From Abelmoschus esculentus (taxonomy: Eukaryota; Streptophyta; Magnoliopsida; Malvales; Malvaceae), in assembly GCA_035048815.1 (NCBI GenBank), contig JAUCBN010000034.1, positions 16,788,737-16,852,736 on the forward strand: a stretch of DNA of 64,000 bases. The letters are read 5' to 3'. Shown piece by piece: positions 33,785 through 45,485 of this stretch. Each line of letters starts with the position of its first letter. Position 1 is the stretch's first letter. The position numbers and the translations under genes were made by a program. The notes under the pieces are model-generated. The model did not search any database. It saw only the letters and a program-made list of their open reading frames with translations, and had not been told where the DNA came from.

Positions 33785-36642
33785 TGCAGACGTGTAATTA
33801 GGGTTTCGGAGATTGGGGAATTATTTTGGATCTAATCTCAATGGACCTGATATTCCGTGTTGTGAGGGATGTAACGGAAATGAAGCGATTTAAATAGTCA
33901 AGTGTGAGAGAGACGGTATCCGTAAGATGAAATATGATTTGTCGAGACAACTAGCACACGGATCACCATCTTTTGTAGAATTTGAATATCAACCGTTGGA
34001 TAACGCCTTTTATCTACGGTTAAAGATATAAGGAATTGAAGGGAAAGGGAGAAGAAATTGATGTTTAGAGTCTTTGAAGTGTGTTTTTGGTCTCAATTGA
34101 TTTCATCATAACTTGAGCTATAGTTGATGAAATTTTATGAGGGTTTTTCCCCTTTGTAGTTTATTCTTTAATCTTTCTAATGAATATTTATTTTAATATT
34201 TTATTATTTTATTTTAAGAAAAAATCAATTTTGAAATTAAACTGGTCAAAACTGAAGTTTATAATGATACTATTGTAGTTTTATAAGATTTTAAGAGAAT
34301 ATTCGATATGAATCTCAATTTTTTTCATCCCATTTGATAATAGATTAACAGAGGAAGTTAATACTTTGAAAATTTCAAAAATGGATAAGAATTTAATAGG
34401 AAAATATTGTTTGGAATGATGCTAAAGTTGAACATATCCTATTAATGTTCATATGTGTTACAAACTTACAATACATGTAACCCAATTCATGGACTAAATT
34501 TGAAGGGTGAAAATAAAATATGTTGTGCCATACTCTATGAATACAATATATAAGTTAATATCAAATATAAAACGAGTTCGAATAAAAAATTTTCACATTC
34601 GATAATCAATGTATAAACATGTCAAAATCATTTTGTCACAACTCATGAATATTTGCATTGTACAATCCATTGATGTAGTTTAGAATCGTGTTCTTCGCGT
34701 TTTATTCTATCTTTAGGTACGTTTTTTTTTGTCGTTTAACATATTTTTTTAAGGTTGGATCTGACAACGTCACGACTGATCAAGATGATGCTTATTTGTT
34801 ATCATGATGATCTTTCTTGCTTTGGATCCTCAAATTGAATTTGGATACGCGGTTTGCGCTCATGGATAGTTTATCGTGATGCTCAATCCTGTTTTACGAT
34901 TCTCGGTAGTCTTTTAATATATTAATCCCCTTTTGTGGTTCGTTTGTCGTTGCAGTTACATTTGTTTGTGTCTATTTTTTCGATCAAGTCTTTGGATGAG
35001 TTTTTTTAACTTTTTTCATGTATAATCCTTGTATGATCTAAAGTGGTTAGTTTCAAGAAAATTTTCAAACTATGTATTTAGTTTATAAAAATAATTGTAA
35101 ACCATTATTGTAATATTGAGTATTTTCTCATTTAATAAAATTAACGACTTTTATTTTAAAAAAATATATATCATGGTTATATCAATTAAATTAATGACCT
35201 TCCTTTTAATTGTATCATGACATTATATCATTTATTCTTTTAACTTCTATTGTAGCATGCCATTCTATCTCATCTATAAACTTTTATAGATCAATATAAA
35301 TACAAAGTTACGATTCAAATTCGTATTATAATTACGAGAATCTCAACAACGACGTTCTAGTGGAGAAAATCTTTCGGAATTCTAAATCCTACCAACAGAG
35401 CAATACCAATGGAGGACTTGAAGTTGAATGCACAACAAGTAGAAATTAATATTTTAATCACATTCATTTAATTACATACGATAATGCCACGTCAAGAACA
35501 AGAGTTGGTCGTTAGTTAATTAATTTTCTTTAAGAATATCAAAATATTATTCCATTAAATATTAGGGCTATCATGGGGATATTTAACTGATTTTCTTGAT
35601 TTATAATAAATTTCCCTTGAACTATTTTATTGTATTGTATTCCATCGCATGATGATGAGAGTAATTGTTGGTAGCTCCATCCATTGAGAACATTATTCTA
35701 CTGTCTCGAAACAGAAACGAGAGGCTCCACCTGGTGAGAAACCTGAGCCGGTTAGGACACAACTCCGCATCATGAGTATAGTTCCTGAAATGATCGGTCG
35801 TATACATAATTGGAGGATAACCCCACAACAAGTGATAACCCTGTAACAAGTGATATCATAATGACATTTTAACTATTCGATTTCACGCCGAACACAGAAA
35901 CTCGTGGCGAAGATAATAACCCCGTGACACTTTCCCGCAAGGTTCACCTTGCAATTATACAGTATACATAATTGGAGGTGGCTAACTCAGACTGCCAGTT
36001 TCGTCTACCTTGTTCATGTCGTAGTCACAAGTTTCCAGCTGTATCTTCAAAAATGCATATGCTGTTGTGTTGAATCCTTGAAGGGTCATAGAAACCAACA
36101 AATATATCCCAAAATGTGAAAAGAAACTTCAGAAATTATGCGGAGATTTGGTAGTTCGGACAAAATTTAGACAATTTCAGTTTGGTTCCAAACATCACGC
36201 GTAGGCATGCAATGCAAGCATCAGCCCATGGCATGTTGCAGATAAAAGAAATGCAAACCCCCACAACCCTTTTCTCATTAAAAGAAAAAGACACCAATGA
36301 TAATATCTTGGGTAGCATCAATGGCTTCTCATTTAATTCAAAAAGTTCAACCCTTTTCAAGCTTCTCATTGCCAGGAAAGATGAAACAGTTTCTTTTTTA
36401 CAAATTAAACCCCAATTCCACATTCTCTTTTGGTTCAGCACTAGGCTTGATGCCAGCTGCTAAATTGTTAAAATTCCTTTCCAGTCCACCAACCCTCCGG
36501 TAAAAGGGAGGGAAATGAAAATTTGCCTCGACATACCCCAAGCTTTAACCATGCAAAAAAATGTACATGACCCAGTCGAGCCAACCATTGTAGATTGAAC
36601 ATTGAAGACTTGAAGAATTCTTTAGCAGAGTTCCCACCGAGA
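33785..36642. other. Histone H1 upstream region and spacer
   Basis: The H1 promoter lies at the left. On the minus strand ATCCAACGGTTGAT (near 33989-34002) resembles the mitosis-specific activator core AACGG. The rest is AT-rich, with no supported gene. A TATACATAATTGGAGG motif occurs at about 35800 and 35960. The WRKY 3' UTR occupies the right end. Confidence 0.5.
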
Positions 36643-38118
36643 CTAGGTCGTCGTTTGTGAAGGTAATTTTGGGTGGTTATGCTCACCTTCATAGGTAACA
36701 ATAAGCATCGATGGCTCTTCCAAGCACCTCTCCACATGCTTCCTAGCAGGGCAACCTCTCATACTGCTGCATTTATAATATCCCCTGGCACCAGATAAAC
36801 CAAAAAGGCCTCTGAGTCGATATTTTGCAATGGAATTCCAAAACAAATTAACAAGCCTACTATTAAATACTTTAAACATGCAATGGAAACTAGCACTACC
36901 ATTAATCATCAACTTAAACACTAAAAAAATTAAAGAATTTCAAGTCCCCTAATGGAAGCGATAATCGGATATTGCAGATGCTAAGATCATAGAGTTCATT
37001 AGTTTCATGTACATTTTTTGCACTAAAAATTGTAATGTCATTAGCAAAACCAAAAAGGCAACACCAAAGTTCGTATCAACAATGTATTGAGTAACAATAT
37101 ATGATATATAGAGAAGAGGATAAAGATTACCTAGGGTGAGGAGAACCCTTGATCGGCTTCTGTCCATATTTCCTCCATGAATAATCATCTGGAGGAATAT
37201 CAGCAAGCTTGTTACTGATAGCAGGCACCTTGATTGATCTCTTCACTCTATGTTTCCTGCCAATGTAATGCAACCAATAAAGGAAAAGAACCAATTATGA
37301 GAAACTAATGTCAAAAGCACAATTCTTCGAAGATCCAGAAATACAAACCTCTTTTTCGAGCAATGGCATTTACCACTACTTCCACACTTGATACTCCCAT
37401 CATCTCCCTTACCCGAGCACTTCTTCTTGTGTTGAGAACCCTGATCCGAGGCTCGAGGTGCCCCAACCAAGTGGAAGGCGTTCCCATTGTCTAAATTAGC
37501 CACACTACCATCAATACTAAGGGAAGAGATGAAAGACCTAGTTGAGGACATGGTAGGTGTGCAGCTAGAGCTATCAAAGTTCAAGTTAATCCCACCATTA
37601 CTCTTCCTAAACAACATGTCAGCTTGAAGTTTCATTTGCTGTTGCTGTTGGAGCTGTAACCTTTGTTGCAACTGTTGCTGTTGGTGGTGGAGGAAATGAT
37701 AGTGACCCGACGGTGCCTGTTGGGAGAGTTGAAGAGGGGTTTTGCCATTTAAACTCAGTTCCAAAGATGGGTTTCCCAAATACAGAGAAATCTTGGCACA
37801 TGAACTCGCTTCTTGAACTGAGTTTCCATGGAAACCGAGTTGCAAATCCTTGGATGGATAATCTGTTGGCTTATGGTGTTGATTGTCCAAAAGGATGCTC
37901 AGGGGAAAAGGGGTTTGTAATTTCCTTTGTTTCCTCACTCTTGCATGTCCCAAACCAGAGTTCAAAAGAGAAACCAATCTTTTGAACCTAAAAACAGCTT
38001 CCCCGGTTTCAGCCATTAAATTTCTGTAAAGAACTTGATCTTGAGGCTGAGACAAAATACTCAAAACTCTATGGCAGCTCTCAACAGCTACCTTGTTAGC
38101 TTCTTCAACCTCCTCCAT
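36643..38118 (-). CDS. Group IId WRKY transcription factor (WRKY21/39/74-like)
   Basis: Three exons on the minus strand, 38118-37349, 37256-37131, 36784-36643; 345 residues. The N-terminus (MEEVEEANKVAVESCHRVLS) matches the WRKY21/39/74 branch. A calmodulin-binding-type segment (GEAVFRFKRLVSLL) and a HARF-like motif (GHARVRKQRK) follow. A Gln-rich tract (HHQQQQLQQRLQLQQQQQ) lies near residue 145. Next come the plant zinc-cluster (KCHCSKKRKHRVKRSIKVPA) and a WRKY domain starting with WRKYGQK at 284-290. Its zinc ligands are C, C and HNH in GYYKCSSMRGCPARKH.. EGEHNH. The last intron splits the domain at the conserved R-type site (PHPR|GYYKC). It is a nuclear W-box-binding regulator; Ca2+/calmodulin input is inferred from the family. 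Confidence 0.93.
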
Positions 38119-41100
38119 ATTAACACCAAAAGAAAAACTAATCCCCCAAGCCCAAATTAGATCTTTTTAAACACAAACAAAAAAGAAACAAAAACCCATC
38201 ACTCAAAATTCAATCTTCAGATCACCCAAAGACACAAACAAGGATTTCATTCCATTTTTCTGAACAGAAAAAAATGATAATTTAAGATTCAACAGGGCAA
38301 GTAAAAGCAGGCTAATAAGAAAAAACGGTAGAAAAACCAAACCTTGTTGAACTTGGTGTTGTCAAACCCTAAATTCTTCATCCCCCACGTTTTATTTTTT
38401 TAATTTTTTGAGATTGAAAGGTGTGAAAGAGAAGACTTTGTTTTAAGCCATTTGAGAGAAAATTCACAAACGGCCATAACAAAAACAAAAAGCTCCCATC
38501 TTTACTCCTACTATATTATATTAGTAAAGAAAAAACTTCTAGACAGATAAATTCAATGGAAAGAGAGATTTAAATAAGTAAAGGGGGGAGATGAAGCAAT
38601 GAAACTGCCATCTCTGTCACAGATTTGATTCATTTGAAAGTGGGGTCCAAGCAAAAACCTTTGGTTTCATTCTCTCTATTAATTAATTATTTATTATTAT
38701 TTTGCATATGATTGCTAGTATTATTTACTTTTTCCTGCCATTTCTGAGTCTTTAAGTACTGTTTAAGACTCCATTTCAGTTTCAGTTTTTTTATTGTCCC
38801 TTGTTCTGGATGAGGGTTCCTTATAGTTTGTCTTGTACTACCGTAAATTGCAGAGTTGTTGAGAAACTGGTCAACAATTGGGGACACTGAAACTTACCCT
38901 TCAATGTTTTTCTTTTGTTCCTTTTACTTACATTTTACGATTTATATTTTTGTTTTAAATAATTTTTGACTTGACTTAAATTTTTTATAACAATACTAAA
39001 CATATATACCTTGAATTAAAAATAAAAATAAAAACATTTTTATTATACTTTTTCACCACATTTTACAAAAACAATATTAAACGGCCCTTAGTTTCGAAAG
39101 GTTCTATTTTCAATTCCTTTCGCATAGGAAAGTCCTCCCCAAAAGTGGAAAGTTTACATCATGGATCAGTCTCACCACGTGTCTATGGGATCAATTATTA
39201 AAACTACCCACCTCAACATTTTTTCTATGTCATTTTTTTTTCAAGTGAATCTTCACTTGAAAAATTAAAAATTAATGAGGTGAGTAGTTTTTAGTGATTG
39301 ATCCCATTGCTGACGTGATAGAACTGACCCATGATATAATTTTTCGAGGCCCAAAGCCGGTAGAGTATTGCAGCATTCGGTTTAGCCATTGATAGAATCA
39401 ACCAATAAAATAATACCACGTGTCCTCATTCTCTCCCGGAGAACACTGCGAAATATATATGAAAACCGCAAGCAGTGTATCTCTCTTAGAAGTTGTAGGG
39501 TTTTACAATCTAAAATAGGTTAAAATGGGAGGATAAGGTTAAATTTAGATTTTTTAAATTTAGGGTATAAGGTTTATGTTATATGATTTAGGGTTAGATT
39601 TTATATTTTAAATAGAAAAAAATGGATGTACAAAATGTGTAAACTAAACAAGTTTGTTAAATTTGGATTTTATAGTTTAGTGTATGATTTAAAGTTTAAT
39701 TTTTTAGATTACGGGATTTAAAATTTAAGATTTATAGATAGACTTTAAATTTTAGGTTCATTAATTTAGAATTTAACTTTTAAAGAAGTATTGTGTAATA
39801 TTTTTTTATATAGCTTACATATTGAAATATAATATATTTAAATTATATATTTTAAATAAAAGAATGTGATAGGATCGATATATATATTGTAAAATTTTTT
39901 AAGTTTTACACATTTTTTAATCATTAGATGATTGAAAGACTCAGATTAATTTCTTACTTTTTTTCTCAAGTGATAATACTCACATAATCAATTGTTAATC
40001 CGAATCATCTGTTTTATTCATCCAATGATTCAAAAAAATATATATAGCTTAAATAACTTTATATTATATAACTTTAATATCCTTAAAAACACATGTATTA
40101 TATATATATATATTATATTAAAATATAACCCTTCCCGAAAACATTGTAGATTCATGTGTGTAATTATGAAATAATTAAATATCATACCCTACAAATTACT
40201 GTGCTGCAGTCTCTTTTAAAAAACAATTTATAGTCAAATAAACAGTTAAAGTTCTCTGAGCCTTATAATTTTGAACTCCTAAACCTTTCTTACTTGTCTG
40301 CCTGCCTGGCTGTGATGACAGGTTTATGTTTGTGTTTTGTCTTATTTTTGTTTGTAGTTTGAGTATGATTTGACTGGACATTGAAACATTCTGTGTGCTG
40401 TCTCTCCTTGTTCAGTTGTATCAACCAAACTCCATACGACTGGTGTAAACCACAGGCTGCAGCAGCCAGCAGGGATGACTTGTCTTCGGCCACCCACCCA
40501 GCCAGGCGCCAGCACAGGCAGACGTTCAGTTCTCCACATCAATCAACCAAAAGGGATTCGACAAGAGTCGATTTTCAGTCTGTAAGAACTGGTAGTGTAG
40601 CCGAGATAAAACAGAGCGACAAATCAACAATTTGACTACACGAACAAGAGACAGGGAGTACTGGGGGTGTGGAGACTCTATATAACAAAGAAAAATATTA
40701 TTGCCAAGGCTGGATCTTTATGGTTGTTGTGGCAGCTCAAGAACAGGCTGAATAGGTAGGAATTTGTCGACCCATAAGGCCCAACTCTCCTGATGGTTTG
40801 CTTGCATCTGCAAGAAATGGTTATCATTAAACTTTCAAAATCTTGAGTCATAACATTTTAAATACTTATAATTAAATTTAAATAAAAATTTAATTGATAC
40901 GGTGGTGCTTAAAGTCAATGCACTTGCTTTCGTCATGATACGTTGGTGCTTAAAGTTCGAGTGAATTCAAACGAATCAAGCCCGATTTGTCAAAATGAAG
41001 AAAAATAAGCCACCAATGATTCATTTCACCTTTGCATTAAATAAGTAGTATGATTTTTCTTCTTACTTTAATCCCCTAAGAATATTCCACATCAGTTGCA

Positions 41101-41120
41101 GCTGAAGGAACGAATCTGAT
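38119..41120. other. WRKY upstream region, MITE, spacer, transporter upstream region
   Basis: No gene is supported. A MITE-like inverted repeat lies at 39158-39335 and a TTTAGGG-rich AT stretch at about 39490-39790. GC-richer sequence at 40270-40640 has overlapping short ORFs in several frames but no family feature; it could be a noncoding or decayed segment. Confidence 0.5.
39158..39335. mobile_element. MITE-like inverted-repeat element (~180 bp)
   Basis: The left end is ATCATGGATCAGTCTCACCA and the right end in reverse complement is ATCATGGGTCAGTTCTATCA. The arms continue with ATGGGATCAAT and ACT(A)CCCACCTCA / ACTACTCACCTCA. The centre is a small hairpin (CAAGTGAATCTTCACTTG). The foldback covers nearly the whole element. 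No clear target-site duplication was found. Confidence 0.55.
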
Positions 41121-42953
41121 ATGAGTTCACACCACCCGGAACTTCCATCGATATCCGATGTTCATGTAGAAGAAGAAGAAATCCCAGGAAAAGATCATGA
41201 ACAGGAAGTTTCTGGGACAGGGACATGGAAACACGCAGCTTTCCATGTTGCCACCACAATTGCCACCCCTGCTGCTTATGCCCCTCTTCCTTTCGCACTC
41301 GCTTCTCTCGGTTGGCCTCTCGGTAAGTATCTTATATTCCTCGGAATCACTGTTTCGTATTCATAAATAAATAGTATCATATATGGTTTGCCTGATTGAT
41401 TGATTGGTTTCAAGGTGTAAGTAGCTTGGTGGCCGCAACACTGGCCACTTGGTATTCTAGCTTGCTGATTGCCTCTTTGTGGAGATGGAATGGAAAGAAG
41501 CATGTTACGTACCGGCTTCTCGCGGAGAGTATCTTTGGTCAGTTACATAGTTTCCGTACCGCCATTAATCAGTCACTGTTCTGCTATTTGCTTCACCATT
41601 TCCTTCTTTCTGGTTCTTGAAGGTTTCTGGGGTTACTATTCTATTGCAATTTTTCAGCAAGTGGCTTCAATAGGAAATAATATCGCCGTCCAAATCGCTG
41701 CCGGTAGCAGCCTCAAGGTTAGACGATTTACCCCTAATTTTTTTATTCAGGGATTCATCATAGCAATTAAGGTAATGACATATGTGTTCCATTGCAGGCT
41801 ATTTACAAGCACTATCATACGCATGGCACACTCACCCTGCAACATTTTATCATATTCTTTGGGGTTTTCGAACTTTTCCTGTCTCAGCTCCCTGATATCC
41901 ACTCTTTAAGATGGGTCAATGGATTATGCACCTTAAGTACAATCGGCTTTGCCGGTACAACCATCGGTGTCACAATCTATAATGGTAGGTTCGGGACTCG
42001 ATTACTGCTTTTGTCACATTCTAGGACCAACTACCAAGTTCTGGTTAACAAATTTGCAGGTAAAAAGATCAATAGGGAGACGATCAGTTATAGTTTGCAG
42101 GGAAGCTCATCTGCTAAGAGATTTGCAGCATTCAATGCTCTTGGTACAATCGCCTTTTCATTTGGAGATGCAATGCTTCCTGAAATACAGGTTTAAACAT
42201 AATGTTTCGATCCCTTAATGTTCGTCGGCGTCGACAACGACAACTAATACCCTTTTCCCCCAGAATACAGTGAGGGAACCTGTAGTCAAAAATATGTACA
42301 AAGGTGTATCAGCAGCATACAGTGTCATTGTTTCAACATACTGGCAACTAGCTTTTATCGGATACTGGGCATTTGGATCACAAGTTCAGCCTTACATCGT
42401 AGCTTCATTGACTGTGCCCAAATGGACAACTGTCATGGCCAATGTCTTTGCTGTGGTTCAGATATCAGGATGCTACCAGGTACAACCTTTCAACAGCAAG
42501 TTCCTTAAAAATGAAATCAAAACCCCATAGTGTTAAAGCAACTCCTCTGTTTAGATCTATTGCAGGCCGACCTATGCTTATTTTGAGGAAAGATTGGTAT
42601 CCGACACAACAAACAGTTGGAGTTCCATGTTCCGAAATCGCCTTGTCCGACTCACCTTCACGTCCATCTACATTGTTGTCATTACTTTGGTTGCTTCTGC
42701 TATGCCATTTTTTGTAGATTTTGTGTCTATTTGCGGTGCCATTGGATTCACTCCCCTTGATTTCGTCTTCCCTGTTTTAGCATTCCTGAAAGCTGGGAAA
42801 ATGCCCAGAAACAGAGTACTTTACCAGTCCATGCGGGTTCTGAATGTTGCCATTGCCGCCTGGTTTTCAGTTGTGTCTGTTTTGGGTTGCATTGGTGCAA
42901 TCAGATTCGTTGTTGAAGACGTCAAGACTTACAGGTTCTTCCATGACATGTAG
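41121..42953 (+). CDS. Amino-acid/GABA transporter (GABA transporter 2-like, AAAP family)
   Basis: Seven exons: 41121-41322, 41415-41537, 41623-41717, 41798-41984, 42060-42190, 42264-42479, 42555-42953; 450 residues. About ten hydrophobic membrane spans follow a short cytosolic N-terminus. Recognised family segments are GTWKHAAFHVATTIATPAAY, NALGTIAFSFGDAMLPEIQ and QIYCRPTYAYFEE. The last of these fixed the acceptor at 42555, since the AG at 42565-42566 would break the frame. The relatives are Arabidopsis probable GABA transporters (At5g41800 group), H+-coupled importers in the plasma membrane. The substrate is not proven from sequence. Confidence 0.88.
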
Positions 42954-43119
42954 ACCGGTAAAAATAAAATTTAATTCATAAGATTTGCTCGAATTTTTTA
43001 AATATTATATTCGGTGTTTTCATTGAACTTTTTGTAGAAATTTCAGAATTAATATCGATTGAAAATAAATTAATGCCGAAATAAATGAACAGTAGATATA
43101 GATTGGCACGTGAGGATTC

Positions 43120-43536
43120 TAGGGTGCAATTGGTTGGTTTCGTTTTAATTCGGTAAGCTATTTTAGTAACCATCGATTTTTTGTTTGGTTAATCTAGATT
43201 TTCGGTTTTTTTATATTAATGTTAATTTTTAAAAATTTATATTTCATCTTGACAAAATTACTTTATTTTATAACTTTTAAACATTAAAATATAAAAAATT
43301 TGAGATATTTTTAATAAATATTTATTAAAAATTTATTTTTAAGTAAAAATAAAAATACATGTATAGTATTTTAAATATATAATACATACTTTTACCTTAT
43401 AAAAATAATTAAAAATCAACTAAAAAATCAAATTCTGTTTAGTTCGGTTAACCGCAGTTAATCACGGTTTATAAATCTATGAACCATAATGCCTCGGTTC
43501 AGGTTTTGGTTTTGCAGTTAACCATGTTCAGCCCTA
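43120..43536. mobile_element. hAT-like MITE (417 bp) with 8-bp target-site duplication
   Basis: The ends are TAGGGTGCAATTGGTTGGTT on the left and, in reverse complement, TAGGGCTGAACATGGTTAAC on the right. They are flanked by GAGGATTC (43112-43119) and GAGGATTT (43537-43544), an 8-bp duplication with one mismatch. The interior carries GGTTCGGTT/CGGTTAACCG motifs common in plant hAT MITEs, and no ORF. Confidence 0.7.
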
Positions 43537-44059
43537 GAGGATTTCATGTGAAACGTTGTCATTCGAAAAGATTCCATTATAAGGAAAATTAATTTAGAAA
43601 ATATACACGGATCATTTTTTTTAAAGGTCATGAAAAAAACACTAATATTACAATATAATGATTGAACGATTAATATTCAATAATTGAAAACATATTTTAA
43701 AATAATTATTATTTTAATCATGATAAGTGATTAAAAAAAATATAAAATATATTATTAAAAAAAGAATTTAGAAAATACAACACGTGAATAAGGTCAAAGT
43801 AATCTCTAAACTCCCTCAAACATGGAAAAGTCTAACGAAAGACAAGTACACTGCGGTTAAGGTGCGAATATCAACCAAAATTATTAAATTAAAAGTGTTG
43901 TATTTTTTAATAATATTTTAAATTAATATTAATATTTAGAATTTAGAATTTTTAATAATATTTTAAATTTTTATAAATATTATTTTTTTAAATATGATAT
44001 TATCATGAGTTATAACATAAAATACCATAAAAATATTATTTTCAAATTTCAATTTATAA

Positions 44060-44542
44060 TTAGGGGAATTTATTATTTGGTTTTAACCGAATTGATCGAT
44101 CAAACCGAAATTATTTATGTTAATTTGATCGGTTAATTTTTAGTAAATTCGGTTAACGGTTAATTTTATAAAAAATTAGTTAACGGTTAATTCGGTTCGA
44201 AATCGGTTAATTAGTTGAATTAACGAAATTAACCAAAATTATTCTATATTAAATATTATATATTTATTATTAGTCATTTAACTTTTGAAAAATTATAAAA
44301 TGTTTCTTAAAAAAAATTATATTATAAAATGATCACTATATTTTTATTAAATTAACATAAAATAAAAGTTTAGTTACTAAAAATTTATTTTAATATAATT
44401 TAGGGACCTATTATATAATTTAACTAAAATTTATAATCGGTTAATTAACCAAGATAATTTTGATTCGGTTAACAATTAAGATTTTAAAAATTTCTGTTAA
44501 TTCAGTTCGGTGACCGACCGAATTAACCGAATGTACACCCAT
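44060..44542. mobile_element. hAT-like MITE (~483 bp) directly upstream of PRA1
   Basis: The right end in reverse complement reads ATGGGTGTACATTCGGTTAA and the left end TTAGGGGAATTTATTATTTG. The candidate target duplication is ATTTATAA (44052-44059) versus ATTTATAT (44543-44550). The interior is full of CGGTTAATT repeats in both orientations. The right end lies 50 bp from the PRA1 start codon. Confidence 0.6.
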
Positions 44543-44592
44543 ATTTATATTTATAGTAATATTTTCTATTGGTACCGCAATCCCCGCCAACG

Positions 44593-45138
44593 ATGACCTC
44601 GCAATCCCCGCCGACGACCGCGTTTTTCACGCGCGCCATTATGTCGACCTTGGCGCACCCTCCGTGGCAGGAGTTCCTTTTCGTGTCTCTCTACTTCCCG
44701 AGGCGCCTTTCCTTCGGCGAAACTACCTCCCGTATGAAGCGGAATCTCAACAACTTCCGAGTGAACTACGCCAAGATAATGGGATTCCTCCTTCTCAGTC
44801 TCATACGGCACCCAATCTCAATGATCTTCTTCTTGGCCGTCTTCGTCGCCTGGTGCTTGCTCTACTTCTTCCGCGACAATCCCTTGGTCATCCTCAACCG
44901 TCAGATCGACGAGCGCGTCGTGCTGGCGATCCTCGCCGTATCTACTATTGTATCCCTAGTTTTGACCGACGTTTGGTTGCACGTGTTGGTGTCAGTCTTG
45001 GTTGGGGCTTTTATCGTGGCAATACACGCTGCTTGTAGTGCAACGGAAGATTTGTACTCCGACCAACTTGACGGTTCCGAAGGTGGGCTGCTTTCGATTG
45101 TTGGCGGCCTCATTGGAGCTAGATACACCCCCGTTTAA
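44593..45138 (+). CDS. PRA1 family protein (prenylated Rab acceptor)
   Basis: An intronless gene of 181 residues, as usual for plant PRA1 genes. Family features: FRVNYAKIMGFLLL before the first membrane pair, HPISMIFFLAVFVAWCLLYF, the FFRDNPLVILNRQIDERVVL linker, and a second hydrophobic pair. The short acidic C-terminus is LYSDQLDGSEGG. It closely resembles the PRA1.F/D groups. PRA1 proteins are four-helix membrane proteins of the ER-Golgi-endosome system that interact with Rab GTPases. The first 60 bp carry an imperfect direct repeat (GCAATCCCCGCC twice). An insertion element ends 50 bp upstream, so the core promoter may be new. Confidence 0.9.
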   Translation: MTSQSPPTTAFFTRAIMSTLAHPPWQEFLFVSLYFPRRLSFGETTSRMKRNLNNFRVNYAKIMGFLLLSLIRHPISMIFFLAVFVAWCLLYFFRDNPLVILNRQIDERVVLAILAVSTIVSLVLTDVWLHVLVSVLVGAFIVAIHAACSATEDLYSDQLDGSEGGLLSIVGGLIGARYTPV

Positions 45139-45485
45139 ATCCAAACCGTCATTTTACGCGATACAATGATTGCTTGTAGTATTCAATTTTGTTTCTTGAT
45201 TGAATTCTTTAAATCTTGTATGTAATTCTTTGAAAAAGAACAGATTTTCAAGCCTTTAATCCAAAACTCAAGACAGATTCTTTGGATTTATGTCTTTGTC
45301 TTTTGTCTTAAAGTAAATACAGATCTTTGGAACAGGGATCACTATAAGAACCAACTCTCATTTAATACATGTGCTTATGTAGAAGGAAAATACATGCAGG
45401 ATCAAAATGTATTTCAACAACGAGACTCCAATAGAGAGAGATTTATTGACTGTGCGGGGGAAAAGAATGAAATAAAGAACCATTG
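45139..45485. other. Spacer between convergent PRA1 and DRIP genes
   Basis: Probable 3' UTRs of both genes; no other feature. Confidence 0.5.

Larger units (their letters stand above)
42954..44592. other. Spacer with two hAT-like MITEs and PRA1 upstream region
   Basis: AT-rich sequence between the transporter and PRA1. The two elements listed separately fill more than half of it. There are no coding ORFs. Confidence 0.6.

Noticed and set aside
33989..34002. MSA-like AACGG element upstream of histone H1
   Set aside because: Imperfect match, about 200 bp upstream, and H1 is not a classic MSA-driven gene; noted in the spacer entry only.
40270..40640. Cluster of short ORFs on both strands in a GC-richer patch
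   Set aside because: Several frames are open equally, none shows a motif or splice-supported extension; not enough to call a gene.
44664..45038. 124-codon alternative frame within PRA1
   Set aside because: Shadow of the PRA1 frame, whose membrane segments and family motifs are clear.
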